Position numbers and translations under genes: made by a program. A stretch of DNA of 64,000 nucleotides from assembly GCF_036785885.1 (NCBI RefSeq), contig NC_092329.1, positions 1,550,001 through 1,614,000 on the forward strand, read 5' to 3'. Of this stretch, positions 13,066-26,700 are shown one piece after another (positions within the stretch are counted from its first letter, which is position 1; the number at the start of each line of letters is the position of its first letter). The notes under the pieces were generated by a model, which saw only the letters and a list, made by a program, of their open reading frames with translations, did not search any database and had not been told where the DNA came from. The stretch is from Coffea arabica. Taxonomy: Eukaryota > Streptophyta > Magnoliopsida > Gentianales > Rubiaceae.

Positions 13066-13445
13066 CTCAGGGGAAGATTGAATACCTATTTATATTGATT
13101 AGCTTAAAATTTTTAAATTGATCCTCTTCGTCCTCCCTTCTTCAACAAATCAACCAATACTCCAATTACTTTGCTTAGTAGTCAGTGCTGCTCCATTACT
13201 ATTAGTGGTGTTTCTGCAGACTACAGACTAGTGTAGATCTCATCTACTCCGGGCCGGCCACTATCTTCCTGCTCTTTACTTGGGTTGGGTTTGCCCATAC
13301 CACACCCAACAAATTCTAGTATCTAAACTCGAGTGATTCCGGACTCCCCCCCCCCTCTAAGCCCCAAACTAAGCGATGCTAAGCATCAGCCCACTCGCTT
13401 ATGGCTTTTTTCATTTCTTTTTAATGTTCAGTGGTTTGATCGCAA

Positions 13446-13458
13446 CTTATAATTATAT
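13446..13458. repeat. SINE target-site duplication, left copy
   Basis: CTTATAATTATAT here matches CTTATAATCATAT at 13657-13669 with one mismatch. The two copies lie exactly outside the poly(A) end and the tRNA-like head of the SINE. Confidence 0.75.
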
Positions 13459-13656
13459 CTTTTTTTTTTTCTTTTTTTTTCGACACAGGAGTGTCCGGGT
13501 CAATCCTTATGGGGCTCGACTAATCCCCTGCGGTCCGGAAGAGGAGGCCCCACTCCACTCCGGACACAGTAACTCCAGGCAGACTCGAACCTTGGTTGCC
13601 CAATGCCGGACAACGCCCCTAAAGAGGAAAGCGTGACCGACTGAGCTGCCTGGGGC
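13459..13656 (-). mobile_element. tRNA-derived SINE with poly(A) tail
   Basis: On the minus strand the element starts with a tRNA-like head (GGCAGCTCAGTCGG, A-box, 13637-13650). It continues to a B-box GGTTCGAGTC (13582-13591), has a short body, and ends in a poly(A) tail seen as a T run at 13460-13490 on the plus strand. It is flanked by 13-bp direct repeats with one mismatch, the hallmark of LINE-assisted insertion. Length is about 200 bp. The position is downstream of no coding exon; it sits between the 5' ends of the divergent YjbQ-like and PhoD-like genes. The SINE family cannot be named without comparison. Confidence 0.8.
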
Positions 13657-13669
13657 CTTATAATCATAT
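13657..13669. repeat. SINE target-site duplication, right copy
   Basis: CTTATAATCATAT pairs with the left copy at 13446-13458 with one mismatch. Confidence 0.75.
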
Positions 13670-13899
13670 CATTGCTAACTACAAAATTGTAGTAATGCTA
13701 CTATAGCAGGAGAAAAGGATGAGTGAGAAATTGCAAATCTTACAATAGAAATATAAAAGAAAGGATATGAGAGTCAAGACTAAGAGCTCCAGTTAAGCAA
13801 CCTCGAAATATTGACTAAATTTGAGTTACTCAATAATACGTACGAATTGAGTTCGAGTGTTTCTAAAATCATAAGTTCAAGAGTCTAATCCATCTTTCA

Positions 13900-13901
<2 letters not shown>

Positions 13902-13934
<33 letters not shown>
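13902..13934. repeat. (AT)n microsatellite
   Basis: About sixteen AT units in a row, in the intergenic space between two divergent genes. Confidence 0.9.
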
Positions 13935-13936
<2 letters not shown>

Positions 13937-14658
13937 AAATTTTTTTTTATTTATTAGTGTGATATGTCGATTATATCCTTTGTTTGACATTACATATAAA
14001 ATATTAATTTTTTATATGAGTTCATTTGACTTTTTGAAAATTGGAAGAGATTGAATTTAGTTATTATCTTAATTTGAGTTGACTACCGGATCTCCACTTG
14101 AATGCACCCTTATCTTGTGCTAAATTGGCTAATATTTGATGGGTATGCATATATTGCTAATTATTTTCTTCTAAGCAAGAGGTGTTAACTCTTAAACCCC
14201 AAACCTCTCCCATAGTGCTAATTAGTTAAGCTCTAATTCTAGAGTATTAGTAGGGAATGTTATTAAAAATAGACAATATAATTTGTTTTTCAAATAATAT
14301 TGTTGTTGTATTATAAACAAAATTTCCAAATAATCTCCTATGATGTTTGGGTATGGTTCAGTGATTATGCATGATTGGTTGATGGTTGATTTTTGCTGTT
14401 CCTTCCTTCCGTCACTAATTTTCATTTTACTACGATTTGCTTCCTTTAGTTCATTAATGTATGTTTGTGTAGGAGGAGGATTAGATGGTACAGGAATCAA
14501 TCAAATCCATTTTACCAGTTTAGGGTATTCATTTTTCGTATATACCACAGTGCTTCTTTTGCTACGCTACTATTGCTCGTAGGATCGCCATCGCCCAGCA
14601 GACAAGAAGCCACGGTGTCGGCGGGACTCTAATTTACTCATCCTCGGAACTACTTGAA

Positions 14659-17600
14659 ATGGCGGCGGCTGTGTCACATTGGCGGCGGCGGCGGTCATCT
14701 CTGTGTGCTGCACTCGTGGTTGTGGGTGCTGTCATCGTCGCATTCTTCGGGGTGTCTCCTTGCAATGCCTTGTTGTTGTCGGAAGAAGCAGAAGAGGATA
14801 ACAAGTCTCTTGTTTCCCGAATTGCCTTCGGATCCTGCGCCAACCAGAGCGCTCCCCAGGTTTTCTCTTTTCTTCTTCTTTTTTTTTTCCCAAATAACAG
14901 TGTAATATTAAGAAAGAAGAAACAGTTCGTCATTCGGTAGATTGATTTAAGTAGGAGGAGCAAGTATCTTTCTTGATTACTAGGTTACTATTGATTAGAT
15001 GATGGTATTTCTCCCACTTCTACGGCTAAGCATTTTTCATTCTTTTGAAGCCCATATGGGATGCAATCATCGACTTCAATCCCCATGTATTTATCTGGCT
15101 GGGCGACAACATATACGGTGACATCCGCCGTCCCTTTAGGCTTTTCGGCAAACAAAGAACTATTGGTCCTTGGAAGAATGTTCCCCGTTTCATCCCTTCC
15201 TCCGAGCATGAAATGCAGTCTAGATATCTCCTGGCTAAAAACTCTCCCGGTTACTCTCGTCTTCGCCTCAACACCAAGGTACCTTCTCTTCTTCCTAGTT
15301 AGTTATTTTCCTGCTGCTATTTTCCTGATGTACTATACTACTACTACCCGTACTACTGCTACCTCTACCTCCCTTCTCATTCTGCAGGTTATTGGCACTT
15401 GGGACGACCATGATTATGGACTAAACGATGCCGGCAAGGAATTCAGTGCCAAAATCACCAACCAAAGGCTTTTGCTAGATTTCCTGGACGAGCCCCAAGA
15501 TAGTCCCCGGTTGGATTCCCTTCTCCCTCCACTTCAAATAAGTCCTCCCCTCATTCTATACATATCACACCTACCTTCTGAAAAATTAAGCTGCAAATTA
15601 CATTTCACGCTGACATGCACTTGGTCCACCCATGCTAAAGCTCAACCTTTTTTCACGCACCAGCTATCTTTTTTGATAGGCGCAAGCAAGCTGGTGTCTA
15701 TGCATCGTACACATTTGGCCCAAGGGGTAGACAAGTCAAGGTATTGTAACTCCCAACATCCACTATTCTTGCTCCTGCGTGGAAGACTGGGACTTCTCGT
15801 GTTTTGTTATGGGTCTTAAACTTCTTCAGGTTATTCTTTTGGATACTAGGTACCATAGAGACCCTTTATTTAGTGATGGAAGTATCGTGGGAAGTCTGCA
15901 ATGGGAATGGTTGGCGAAGGAGTTAAAAGGTCCTGCCACAGCCATTACTATCATCGGATCTTCTATACAGGTAGATATTTTGAAAATTTTTTTATCATCT
16001 GTTATGTTAGATTATGCATCGTTGTTGCTGTGCTGGTTCCTGGTGCGCTATGATGCTACAAGCTCTGATGTAGGATCAATATAGCGCTTTAATCACAATG
16101 ATGCTTTTCCCGCTCTTTGTTCTGTTTAAATGGGGTTTTATGAATTCCACTTTTGCCCTTCCCTGAAACCAGAAAGTGGAGATAGATGGTGGTTGGAAAT
16201 TTTTTGATGGTAGAGTGTGGAAGGACTAAATTGGTCAAAGAAAATTTTCTTCAAGGACTGAATTGGTGAAAGTAAAAGATGAAGGATATAAAGTTGAAGG
16301 ACTAATCCAGCCATTTGTCCTAACACTGATACTATCTCACTTAATCTCTCTATCTTACGATCCTGTGGTTGATTGCTGCTTGTATCATTCACTGGGGAAC
16401 ATGTTGATAGATGTGCGGATTTAGCATTTCATTTATCCTTGTCTTCTGAATTGGTCTCAACAAAAAGCAAGAAAGAAACACTATATGTTGATATATGACT
16501 TTTTCCCATTCTTAATTTGTTTCTTTTTATGTGACAGTCAGACGTAAGTCACCACATATGAACTGGATAGGAGTGGTTCAATTCAACCAAATAGTACCGG
16601 ATTTGTATTCAAGTTGTTTAATTGCCTTTTCATTTTCTTGGCATTTTTGGTATATTTCTTGTCAAGATCATTTGGTGACACTCTTACTGCCACATTTTAC
16701 ATGCTTGGTGAACATAGCTTGGGAAAGAGGATTAGGAGAAAGTTTTTAGTGGAACTCATTCTTTGTTCCTGAATCCACATCGTTTTTTGTTTACTTCTCA
16801 TCCTTTTTATAAATTCTTCACGTTGCTTGTTCCTCCAGGTGATATCAAACCTGTCAGCAACCACTGGCCCTTTGTTTTACATGGAGTCCTGGGGTCGTTT
16901 TCCAAAAGAAAGAAGTCGTCTTTTTGAATTAATATCTGAGAGTAAGGTGATGGTTTCTTGATTACTTTTTTAACAAGGAAAAAAAATTTAATTCACTTCT
17001 GATTGAGCTGGATAAGCGTTTTCTAGTGCTATTGACCTTTTTCATACAAGCTTGAATAACTTAATATCTACACTCAGTTGAAGATTGTCAGTATAATTTG
17101 ATCTCGTATTCAAATTCTTGTTTGTTTTCTTGTTATTCTTGAAATAGAGGGAAGGGGTGTTCTTCATCAGTGGGGATGTTCATTTTGGGGAAATTACAAG
17201 ATATGATTGTGCAGCTGGATACCCCTTATATGATATAACATCAAGTGGGATTACCCAGGCTGTGGAGAAGGCAGTCCCTTCACCACTTCATTTCCTTGTG
17301 AGATTTGCGGCACGCTTGACTCCGAGTACTATGAGAGTGATGGATAGAGGCTGCAGCTACAGTTCATGTACGTATGGTATGTCCTCGATTGCATTTTATT
17401 GAGTTTACCTGACTTGCTGCATGCATTTGGATAATTGATCTCCAAGATCTGCATATTTTTTAGGGAAGCCAAATTTTGGAATAGTTGAGATTAATTGGGA
17501 TACTGCTCCTGTCAATTTGAAATTCGAAGTGAGGGATGAAAATGGAGATACTGTTATTGGAGTGAATACCTCATTATCACAATTGAAAGCCCAAAGGACG

Positions 17601-19303
17601 GAATCTAAGTTTACCAAGGTAGAAGGGAAATATAAAAACCATTGCCTTTTGGAAGTTGAACTGCCATGGATGATCAGATATCGGTTGGCCATCATGTTCT
17701 TTTGCACTGTAGGAGGTACTTGTCATTTTCTCCTCCTTTTTCTTTTATTAATGATTTCTTGTGAGAATTTTTCTGGTATGATGGAGTTAACTGTTATTCA
17801 GAGAACTATAGCATCAAATAGTCACCAAGTAGAATTATGCACTTATTGCTCAATGGAGCTTCTTTTTTTTTTTTTCTTTTTTAATTTAAATCAATGGCTT
17901 TAATAAGAGGCTTAGATAGATATTTTCAAAAGCAGTTCTTTCTTTCTTTGAAACTGTTGTTCAGTTATGTTTTTGAGGAACAAATATTAGATTGTGCAGT
18001 GGGCTAGTTTGATATTGTCTAGTTGCAACTGTATTTGTAGCTTACAAATACAACAAATTAACATTAAAATATATTTGCTTTCTTAGCTATCCATCATGCA
18101 TGTGTACAAACCTTTGCATTTGTTAATGGTGGGGTTTCATATGAGACAGTGGACTCTTCTGCTTACAGATGTAGAACAGGAAAAAAATTGTGAGATATAA
18201 ACTAAGAAATGATAGAAGAAGGCAAAACAATGGAACAACCTGTTTGTTAACTCCGGGATAAGTACACGGGAAAGAAAAAGCTTTTATTTTAATCGAAAAA
18301 GAGATAAAAACAAATAATCTAAGCCTTTTACTCCTCCTATTGGAAATAAACTCTTTTCTCTTCTTTTCTTGTGCAGGAGTAATACTAAACTGACTACATG
18401 GAATGCCTATATAGTGTTATAAGGCAACAAGTGCATATGGACCATATGTTACTTCCTGAAATGAAAGATGAAATTCTTTTTGACTTTTTTCCTTGTTGCA
18501 GTAAATGAACTGAAGAGCACATGAACTGGTTGGAATTACATAATAAGAACATTATAATGAAAGTCTGCTGATGTCACTTAGTTCGCAGACCTAGTCAACT
18601 AAGATTGAATAGTTTTGCTTTTGGATCTTAATAATGACATGAAATGAACCAGTTCTGGAGATATATGGCTGGTCAAAATTTTTACATGGTCTCTTTATAA
18701 AAGCCCATTATTGGTGGAAGAAGGCAGACATGGGACTAATGGAGTTAAGAAACAGCATGTGGATTGGAGGCCATAGTCTGATGGAATTTTTCTTCTGGCC
18801 AGGACCCCAAAAAACAGTTCCTCCCTAGTTTTATTCCAGACTCCATATAGATATCCTTTTATCATGTGGTCACAAACTTTCCTGGTGAGCTAGGAGATGA
18901 AAGAAAAGGAAACTTGAGGATGTTTTATCATTCTTATATAGATTACAAGCAGGTCCACGAAGGTAGAACAGAAAAACGGAAATTACGGGTTACACAGCTG
19001 ATTTGGTTCACGACAATAGTTACACTAGCAGGAAGGGGATCCACAGAGCTCTCACATTCTAGATAGCTTGTAGGCATCGTTATGATTGTCTGGGACTATT
19101 TTAACTTTGTTATCTGTGTGGAGGCTTATCATTTGAGTGATGCTACTTTTAGACTGTTATTCTTGTCTTCTCAATTTCTTATTTTGTCTTTTTTTTTTTT
19201 TTTTCCATTCACCTTTGCAGTGTTGCTGCTGCTTCTCATAGGTGTGTTTTACACTGTCATATCACTGTGCAGCCGATGTCTCCAAAAGTGCAAGCTTGAT
19301 TGA
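14659..19303 (+). CDS. PhoD-like (alkaline phosphatase D family) metallophosphatase, membrane-anchored
   Basis: Nine exons join in phase to 474 aa: 14659-14859, 15051-15278, 15388-15509, 15680-15740, 15830-15970, 16839-16946, 17148-17376, 17464-17715 and 19221-19303 (stop TGA). Metal-binding motifs of the PhoD metallophosphoesterase fold appear in order: FGSCANQ (57-63), GDNIYGD (85-91), WDDHDYG (148-154) and SGDVHFGE (295-302). A hydrophobic segment at about 16-38 suggests a signal peptide or anchor. The last exon supplies a second hydrophobic segment (VLLLLLIGVFYTV, about 448-460) with a short Cys/Lys tail, so the catalytic domain is probably lumenal or extracellular. PhoD enzymes hydrolyse phosphomonoesters or diesters; the plant substrate is unknown. 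No break in the gene is seen. The final intron is 1.5 kb. Confidence 0.92.
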
Positions 19304-20799
19304 AAAATTGAATGGCGATCCTCAGAGTTGATGTTATCCTGATCAAACGAATTGAGAGTTATTCACTTTACAATCCAGCTCAACTCCAAGATAGTGCCAC
19401 ATATGCAAAACTCCGTCTGCTTATTTCCATTAGATTTATATTGGTAGACGACTTACTTATTAATTTACTTTGCGGTGCGCTCTAACTCATTTTGTCTTGG
19501 CCTTTACAAGTACTGGGAACAATCATGTCACCGAGTGTCATTACTTTGGTAATCTGTCTTGATCAGTCATTAGGTCCATCTGCTTATGGATGGATGTACC
19601 ACTTTAACCCGTTGTGATTCAGCTGTGACAAGAACGACCATGAGCTGCAACAACAGCTATAGGGCGGGGCAACCACAGCATTCACCGACTTCAACCTTTC
19701 TGACAAGTGAAACTGCTGCAATTAGTTCAAACTACTTTTGAGCGGAGTGTCTGCTAGTCAGTTCTATTCTGCGCCAAATCAAGTTTGCCCCGCCAATATA
19801 TGACAGGTGAGTTTTGTTAAACAAAAAATTAGATGCATGAGACAGCAAGCTGTGCTTTCGTTGGCTAATAATGACTGAAATTGGGCATAATTTATGTACT
19901 ACAACTTGGGCGGAGTTTGGCCCCCGGTCAACTCTTGGTACTCCACGACACTTTTTTTTTTTTTTTTTGGCTCAGTGAAAATTAGCTCTTACATTGAATT
20001 AAAAAGACATTCAGTGCAATTATCGTTATAAGATTCTTACTTGCACATAGCTACAGTATTGTTTGCTATTGCGGCCATAGTTTTGCCAATGACAAGCAAT
20101 TGATCAGTTATCAGTTAAGGCACCATACACTACTAAAAAGGAAAAAAATGACAGCACTTTCCCTTTGGGCTGTTCTGTTCTGCATGATACAAGATAAAAG
20201 GCCAGAACATGAGAAGGCCTAAAGCCCTTGCAGTTGAAACCAGGACGACGACATCGTGAAACAGAAATCAGCAGAAATGCAATTTTCACTCTGATGCTAC
20301 TCGTGCAAGAGGCGAAAACTTTCAGGCATTTTAGGCACCTTTTTTAAAAAAAAATAATAATTTTAGGCACTTGTTGCGCTAAAGTTGTGTCCATGGAAGC
20401 ATACCAGTAAGGAAAACCAGAATCTTAGAAACCAATTTTTCCAGAGCTAGATAGTAAATAAAAACCGTGAAATCCTTCTCCTTTTTTTTTTTTAATCTCT
20501 AATAATTTCGCATGCCTGATAATGAAGATAGATAATGTTGTCAGCAGCAAAATATATATAATTTATAGACACTCAGAACCTATACCGCATGTATGAAGTA
20601 CAGCCAATTGCCTCTTCCCTTCTGATGACAACCCAAAAAGCTTTTCGTAAATTCAAGTTACAGCATGCTGTACAGATTGCATCGTGTTACAACTCCCACC
20701 TCCACCCAATCCTCCCAACTAAAGATCCATCACATAGCAACCTGGAACATCAGAAAGGCAAAAAGCCTCTGCCTCTTCTTGTGTACCGGAATGTTCCTA
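19304..20799. other. Convergent intergenic region between PhoD-like and SKI3 genes
   Basis: Holds the 3' flanks of two genes facing each other. T runs occur near 19950-19968 and 20480. No open frame worth calling and no structured RNA was recognised. Confidence 0.4.
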
Positions 20800-23700
20800 T
20801 TACCCTGTAAAGGTCTGCAAAACCTTCCAATATCTCAAACAAGAAGGGTTCAAATGGATTGCTTGAAGAACCCATCTTTGAGCACTCTGAGAAGACTCTA
20901 TAAGAGAAGAAGATCTTGAACTCTCTCTTTCCTGCTTAGCTAGCAAATGCATTTGAAAATAGAGTTCTGCAGGCCTCATCCCTGCCAGGAACGCAAGAAA
21001 ATTAGAAGATAAAGGTGACAGACTTCAGAAGGTAAAGTCAGAAACTGTTGCACGTCTACTGTGATGTTCATGCACACTACTATGATGCTTGTGGGTATAC
21101 AGTACAGAAAGATAACTTTCCTCATTGCGGGATAGCAGTCCACATCCTAAACTGAGATGGTGCAACCTATTGGATGCAGTAGTATTACAAGCCCAGCAGA
21201 AAATACATCAGAATCCTTTGATTACAATTTTCCATGGATGTAAATGTTGCATGTGAAAGGAAGATGCATCCATTTCAATCATAATCTAAAACATGTGTCT
21301 ATTGATACCTATTATATGCTGGCCCAACAACAAAACTCCATTCCACAACTAGGAAAGGAGCCGATACAACAAGCCCCCAAACAGCAAGATAGCACATCTA
21401 ACTTTGGCCATAGATATTGAAGGCTTAATGACCCATGTATAAACCTCTCAAAAAGTTAACCCATGAACCTTTTTCTCCAGCTAGTGAGTCCACATGAATT
21501 GCAATTGCAGGACTTGATGTGTTTTCACAATACAAAGTGAAGACCATATGCAAAATGAGACTCATGGCTTGCAAAAACATGTGCTCTCCAATATGTAAAC
21601 ATTCATGAAAATAATTGCAATAATCTTGGTCAACTATATGAAACAAACCTGGTGGCCAAGAAAACCATTCATCTCGAAGGTTTTTCTCCCACTTCATTTT
21701 AGAGCCAAGGCTTGCTTCTGCTTGTGCCAACAGTAGTGAGACAATAGGTAACATAACAGAAGTTTCTCTGGCTTTCTGAAGACTTCTAACAGCCAGAGAC
21801 AAGAATCGAGCATCACACTGCTGTTTGGCTAGCTGCATGCAGATGGTACCTGTTCAACCACCACCATTAAATATTCATTTCTAAATGGATCTGGATTGAC
21901 TTATATATGCATGTAGACACACTCCCATGGAAGGAAAAAACAACAAAGTGTATATAGAATGACCCATCAGTTTCAATTTTGAACAGATCATTCAAGAAGA
22001 GTAAGGAAAAACTCTTACAGGAAGACCTCTAGCATTGGAAATCCTTCATGTGTTTTCTTGAAAATCCTTTGTTTTAAATCTTGTCTTACCAAAGCAAATC
22101 CAAAGTTTCAGATGCGCCTTTAACATTTTTAATAAAATTTTAAGGAGAAAGGCACTGAGGATAGTCAGTGGAATGAAAAATTAAATAAAGAAATTACATA
22201 GAAATTACAAGAGAGAACTTAAGTTCTACCATGACAGAGAAAGAGGCAGCTCTCATCACCGGCTAATGAACAGGCTTGTGCTAGGAACTTTTCTGCAGCT
22301 AGGAGATCTTTTGTTTGAATAGCAACAAGACCATGGACCAAATCACCAACAGCCATCCACATATTCCAGGATTTCTTGACATCTCTGGAGCACTCCTCGA
22401 AGCCTACTGCTAAAAAGGTGCCATCAGTCTGTAGCTTATACTGACAGTCAATTATCTTAAGACAAACCCACCCAATTGGGTAATCAGTTTTGAGTTCTAA
22501 ACATCTTGTATACTCTTTGCGCATGTCAACAAAATTATCTTGTGCAGCATAGGCACGACAAAGTAAAATGTGTGCATAAAAGAGAGAGTCATCAGGAAGC
22601 AAAAGCTCTGAAGCACTCTTAGCGTGTCTCACACAGCCAATATGATTGCCAAACTGCAAGCAAACTTCTGCAGCACAAAGCAGAAGCTGAAACCTTTGAT
22701 ATTCATAAGAGCTTTCTTGCCTTGAACAGAATTCATCAGAAAGAGCCACACATATTAGCCGTTCAATTATAGTGCAAAGATGTTGAGGATATCCCTCCTT
22801 ACGTGCCTTCTGCACATAAGTAAGTATAAGCAAGTACCTTGCTCTATCATTCCAAGGTTCTCGATGCAAATCCCTGCAGGTTCAAGGAACGAAACAAAAA
22901 GAGCTAATGAGTTTCAATAACCATGAAGATAAACAGACTTTTCTGCATGAAGAAAAGCTGCTGTTTCCATAGAACAAAACCATTGTTCCTAGATAAGTTA
23001 GAAGCAACCTTTCCAAATTGCAGGGAGGATAATATCTGACAGTACTTCACACAATCATCCCATTAAAGCAATAGGCAAAAAAGCTTTCAAATGGGAACAG
23101 TGGAGGGCGGGGGGCAAATAAGACCATATCCATTGAATTAAACATATAAGATTTGCTACATAATGAAATAATGAGGACAATAAATGCATTTCAAAGGCAT
23201 AGGTAGAAGAAGCATTTACTTCTGTAGCTGCTGGATTATTCCAGTTCCAAAAAGGCATTGCTCTTTACTGGTGGAGAATGAGAATTCATCATTGCACCTT
23301 CCCTTAGTATAACAAGCAACAGCACCGGCACCAAGAATCTCGAAGCTGGATTTTAAAACCTTTTCCTTTTGATGGTCATAAGAGTCAACGATAAAACATC
23401 TAGTTGCAAGATGAACATCTTTCCATTCCTTGCTGAATAGTAATAGATAACTAAGGAGATTCCTGTTAAAAATAAATTAGGTATATAAAACAAACTTAAG
23501 AGCACGAATTAGACCAGTAAGAATACAAAGAAATCCAGGAAATCCTTTGAAATGATGGCAAATAAATTAAGAAATATCGTGATCACTTCTCAATGTCTAT
23601 TAAGTGCAAAGCACCAAGAATTTCGGCAAAAATTACTGCATAAACTGAGTACACAACCTAAGACTTTCATTCCATAAGAGCAAGAAAAATTCATTGGTTT

Positions 23701-26700
23701 GCAACTGATATCAGCAATGTGCTGCAAATTGATAGTATAAGGCATTAGAGTGCTAAAATTGATAGTTTAAGGGGCACAGAGAAGATTGTGATAGCACAAG
23801 GGTGCACATTGCAACTAACCAGTTCAAATGAAAAAGAATATTTAATATACCCCAAGGGGAAAAAGGATTAAATAATCACAGTGTTGAAAATCTAGAATAT
23901 CTTTTTCTATGTATATCCCATGATCTCTGCTATATCCCATGATTTCTGCTATATCCCATGATTTCTGCTCTATTTTAGGATAGAATAATTTACTCCTAAT
24001 GTATTTTAGGATAGAATAAATTAGCTCCTAATTTTTAGGAAATTACAGATTTCATGGAATTGACAAAAGTCCAATTCCATTTGTATAAATGTTGTACAGA
24101 GTCTAGAACAAAAGATATGACAGAACAATTCAGTTTTCTTTTTTGTTCATGGTATCAGAGCTTTTGCTCTTGGGACCTCTTCTTGTCAGCCTTCATTGCT
24201 GAGTGCTTTCCTCTCTTCAAGTCTTTATTGCCAAGTGCAATTTCCAGCCTTCATTGCTGATATTTTTCATTAGGCCTTCATTGCCAATTTTTCTTTGAAA
24301 CCTCCAACATGTCTGAAACTGAAACATCAGAAATCCACTCCAATACCAAATCAGAAGAGACCTCAAATATTCCACAAACAGGGGATTTGCAGAATATCCA
24401 GGCAGCCTACAGGCTCAACGGGAAAAACTATTTGAAGTGGTCACAATTTGTTCAAACATTTCTCAAAGGAAAGGGCAAAATCAGCCACTTGCTTGGAACT
24501 GGACCGAAAAAGGGAGATCCTAAATTCGCTGCTTGGGATGAAGAGGATTCTATGGTCATGTCATGGCTGTGGAACTCCATGTTACCTGAAATAAGCGATG
24601 CTTGCATGTTCCTATCAACAGCTCAAGATATATGGTCTACTATTCGACAGACCTATTCAAAGGCAGGAGATGCTGCCCTAATCTATGAGATCAAAACAAA
24701 GATCTCAGCCACTAAACAGGGCAACCTTTCTGTTACTCAATATGCCAACCTTTTGCAAAATCTATGGCAGGAACTGGACCAATATCGGTGTGTTCAGATG
24801 TTGTGTAGTGAAGATGCAGCCACCTTGAAAAACTTTATCGAAAAGGATAGAGTTTATGACTTCCTTGCAGGTCTGAATGTGGAATTTGATCAGGTCAGAG
24901 TCCAGATATTGGGGAAGGAAAGATTATCATCTCTGAATGAGACAATATCATTGGTTCGAGCTGAAGAGAATAGGCGAGAAGTCATGTTAGAGCCTAAAAC
25001 ATTAGAAGGCTCGGCAATGATTTCTACAAAGTCAAATAAAGACACAATTTGGTGCACGTACTGCAAAAAATCACGCCATACGCGAGATGATTGCTTCAAA
25101 CTCCATGGGAAGGAACAAGTCCTTAGTCGTAAAGGAGGATTCAAAGGGGGAAAAGCCCACTTAACTGCTGGAGAAGACCAAACACAAGAAAAATCCAACC
25201 AGACTGGTATGGGAGAATTCAAGAAAGAAGAAATCGACAAGCTAAGAAACCTCCTAAATTCCCTTGAAAAGTCCTCTAGTACGTGTTCATTGGCTCAATC
25301 AGGTAAGTACCTTAACTCTTATGCTTTAAGTGCCTCAAGCATGTCTTCTCTAGGCTCTTGGGTCATCGACTCAGGAGCTACTGACCATATGACTCACAGC
25401 CCAATCAGATTTAGAACATACAACCCATGTCCTGGAAATAGAAAAATTACTGTTGCGGATGGATCTCCTATAACTGTTGCAGGCCAAGGGACAGTAAATC
25501 TATCAAATTCTTTGTCCCTAAATAATGTGTTGCATGTCCCAAAATTGTCCTCCAATCTCATATCCATCCATCAAATTACCAAAGATCTGAACTGTAGAGT
25601 AATTTTCTATACTACTCACTGTGTTTTTCAGGATTTGGTTACGGGGAGGACGATTGGACTTGCTAAGGTGAATGACGGGCTTTATTACCTTGAGGAGATG
25701 AGTGGCAACAAGAAGAACAAAAATCAGTTATCCCTCACCTGCTCCTCAAATAATAAATCTGAAATTTGGCTTCATCATTTCCGTCTTGGTCATCCATCTT
25801 TTATGCTACTTAAAAGCATGTTTCCTTCACTTTTCAAGAATGAAGATGTTAGTAGTTTCCATTGTGATACATGTGAAATTGCTAAACATCATAGACTATC
25901 ATTTCCATTGAGTAATACAAGATCTACTAGACCTTTCTCTTTGATACATACTGAAATTTGGGGGCCTTGTAGAATTTCTAGTATTTCTGGAGCAAAATGG
26001 TTTGTCACATTCATTGATGATTGTACTAGAACTACTTGGTTATTTCTTATGAAAGAAAAATCAGAAGTAAGCAGTATTTTTCCAATGTTTCATAAAATGA
26101 TTTGTACACAATTTGGAAGTTTGATTAAAAGAGTAAGATCTGATAATGCAAGAGACTATTTTAATCAAATTCTCTCATCTTTTTTTCAAAAAGAGGGTAT
26201 AATACATGAGTCATCTTGTGTAGATACACCCCAACAAAATGGGATTGCTGAACGAAAAAATAGGCATTTACTCAATGTGACTCGAGCAATTTTGTTTCAA
26301 CATAAAGTTCCAAAAACTTTTTGGGGGGAGGCTGTTTTAACTGCTGCACATTTGATAAATAGAGTACCTTCAAAAGTACTAAATAATCAAAGTCCCATTG
26401 CTGCTCTTTCTGGTTTTTACCCTGATTTTAATGTCTCTTGCACATTGTCACCAAAAGTGTTTGGTTGTGTTGCTTTTGTACATGTTCATGCACACCAAAG
26501 AGGGAAACTTGATCCAAGAGCTTTAAAATGTATTTTTGTGGGATACTCAAACACAAAGAAAGGATATAAGTGTTATCATCCTCCTTCAAAAAAATTTTTT
26601 ACCTCTATGGATGTCACATTTGTTGAAAATGAACCTTACTCTCAAAGTAACAATCCTCATCCCCAGGGGGAGAGTTCTTGGGAAGATAAGGAATTTCTCC

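Noticed and set aside
13376-13636. 86-aa plus-strand frame
   Set aside because: It runs through the poly(T) side and body of a minus-strand SINE, so the frame is incidental.
15061-15819. 252-aa plus-strand frame overlapping the PhoD-like gene
   Set aside because: It is out of phase with the conserved metallophosphatase motifs and crosses two introns of the true exon set.
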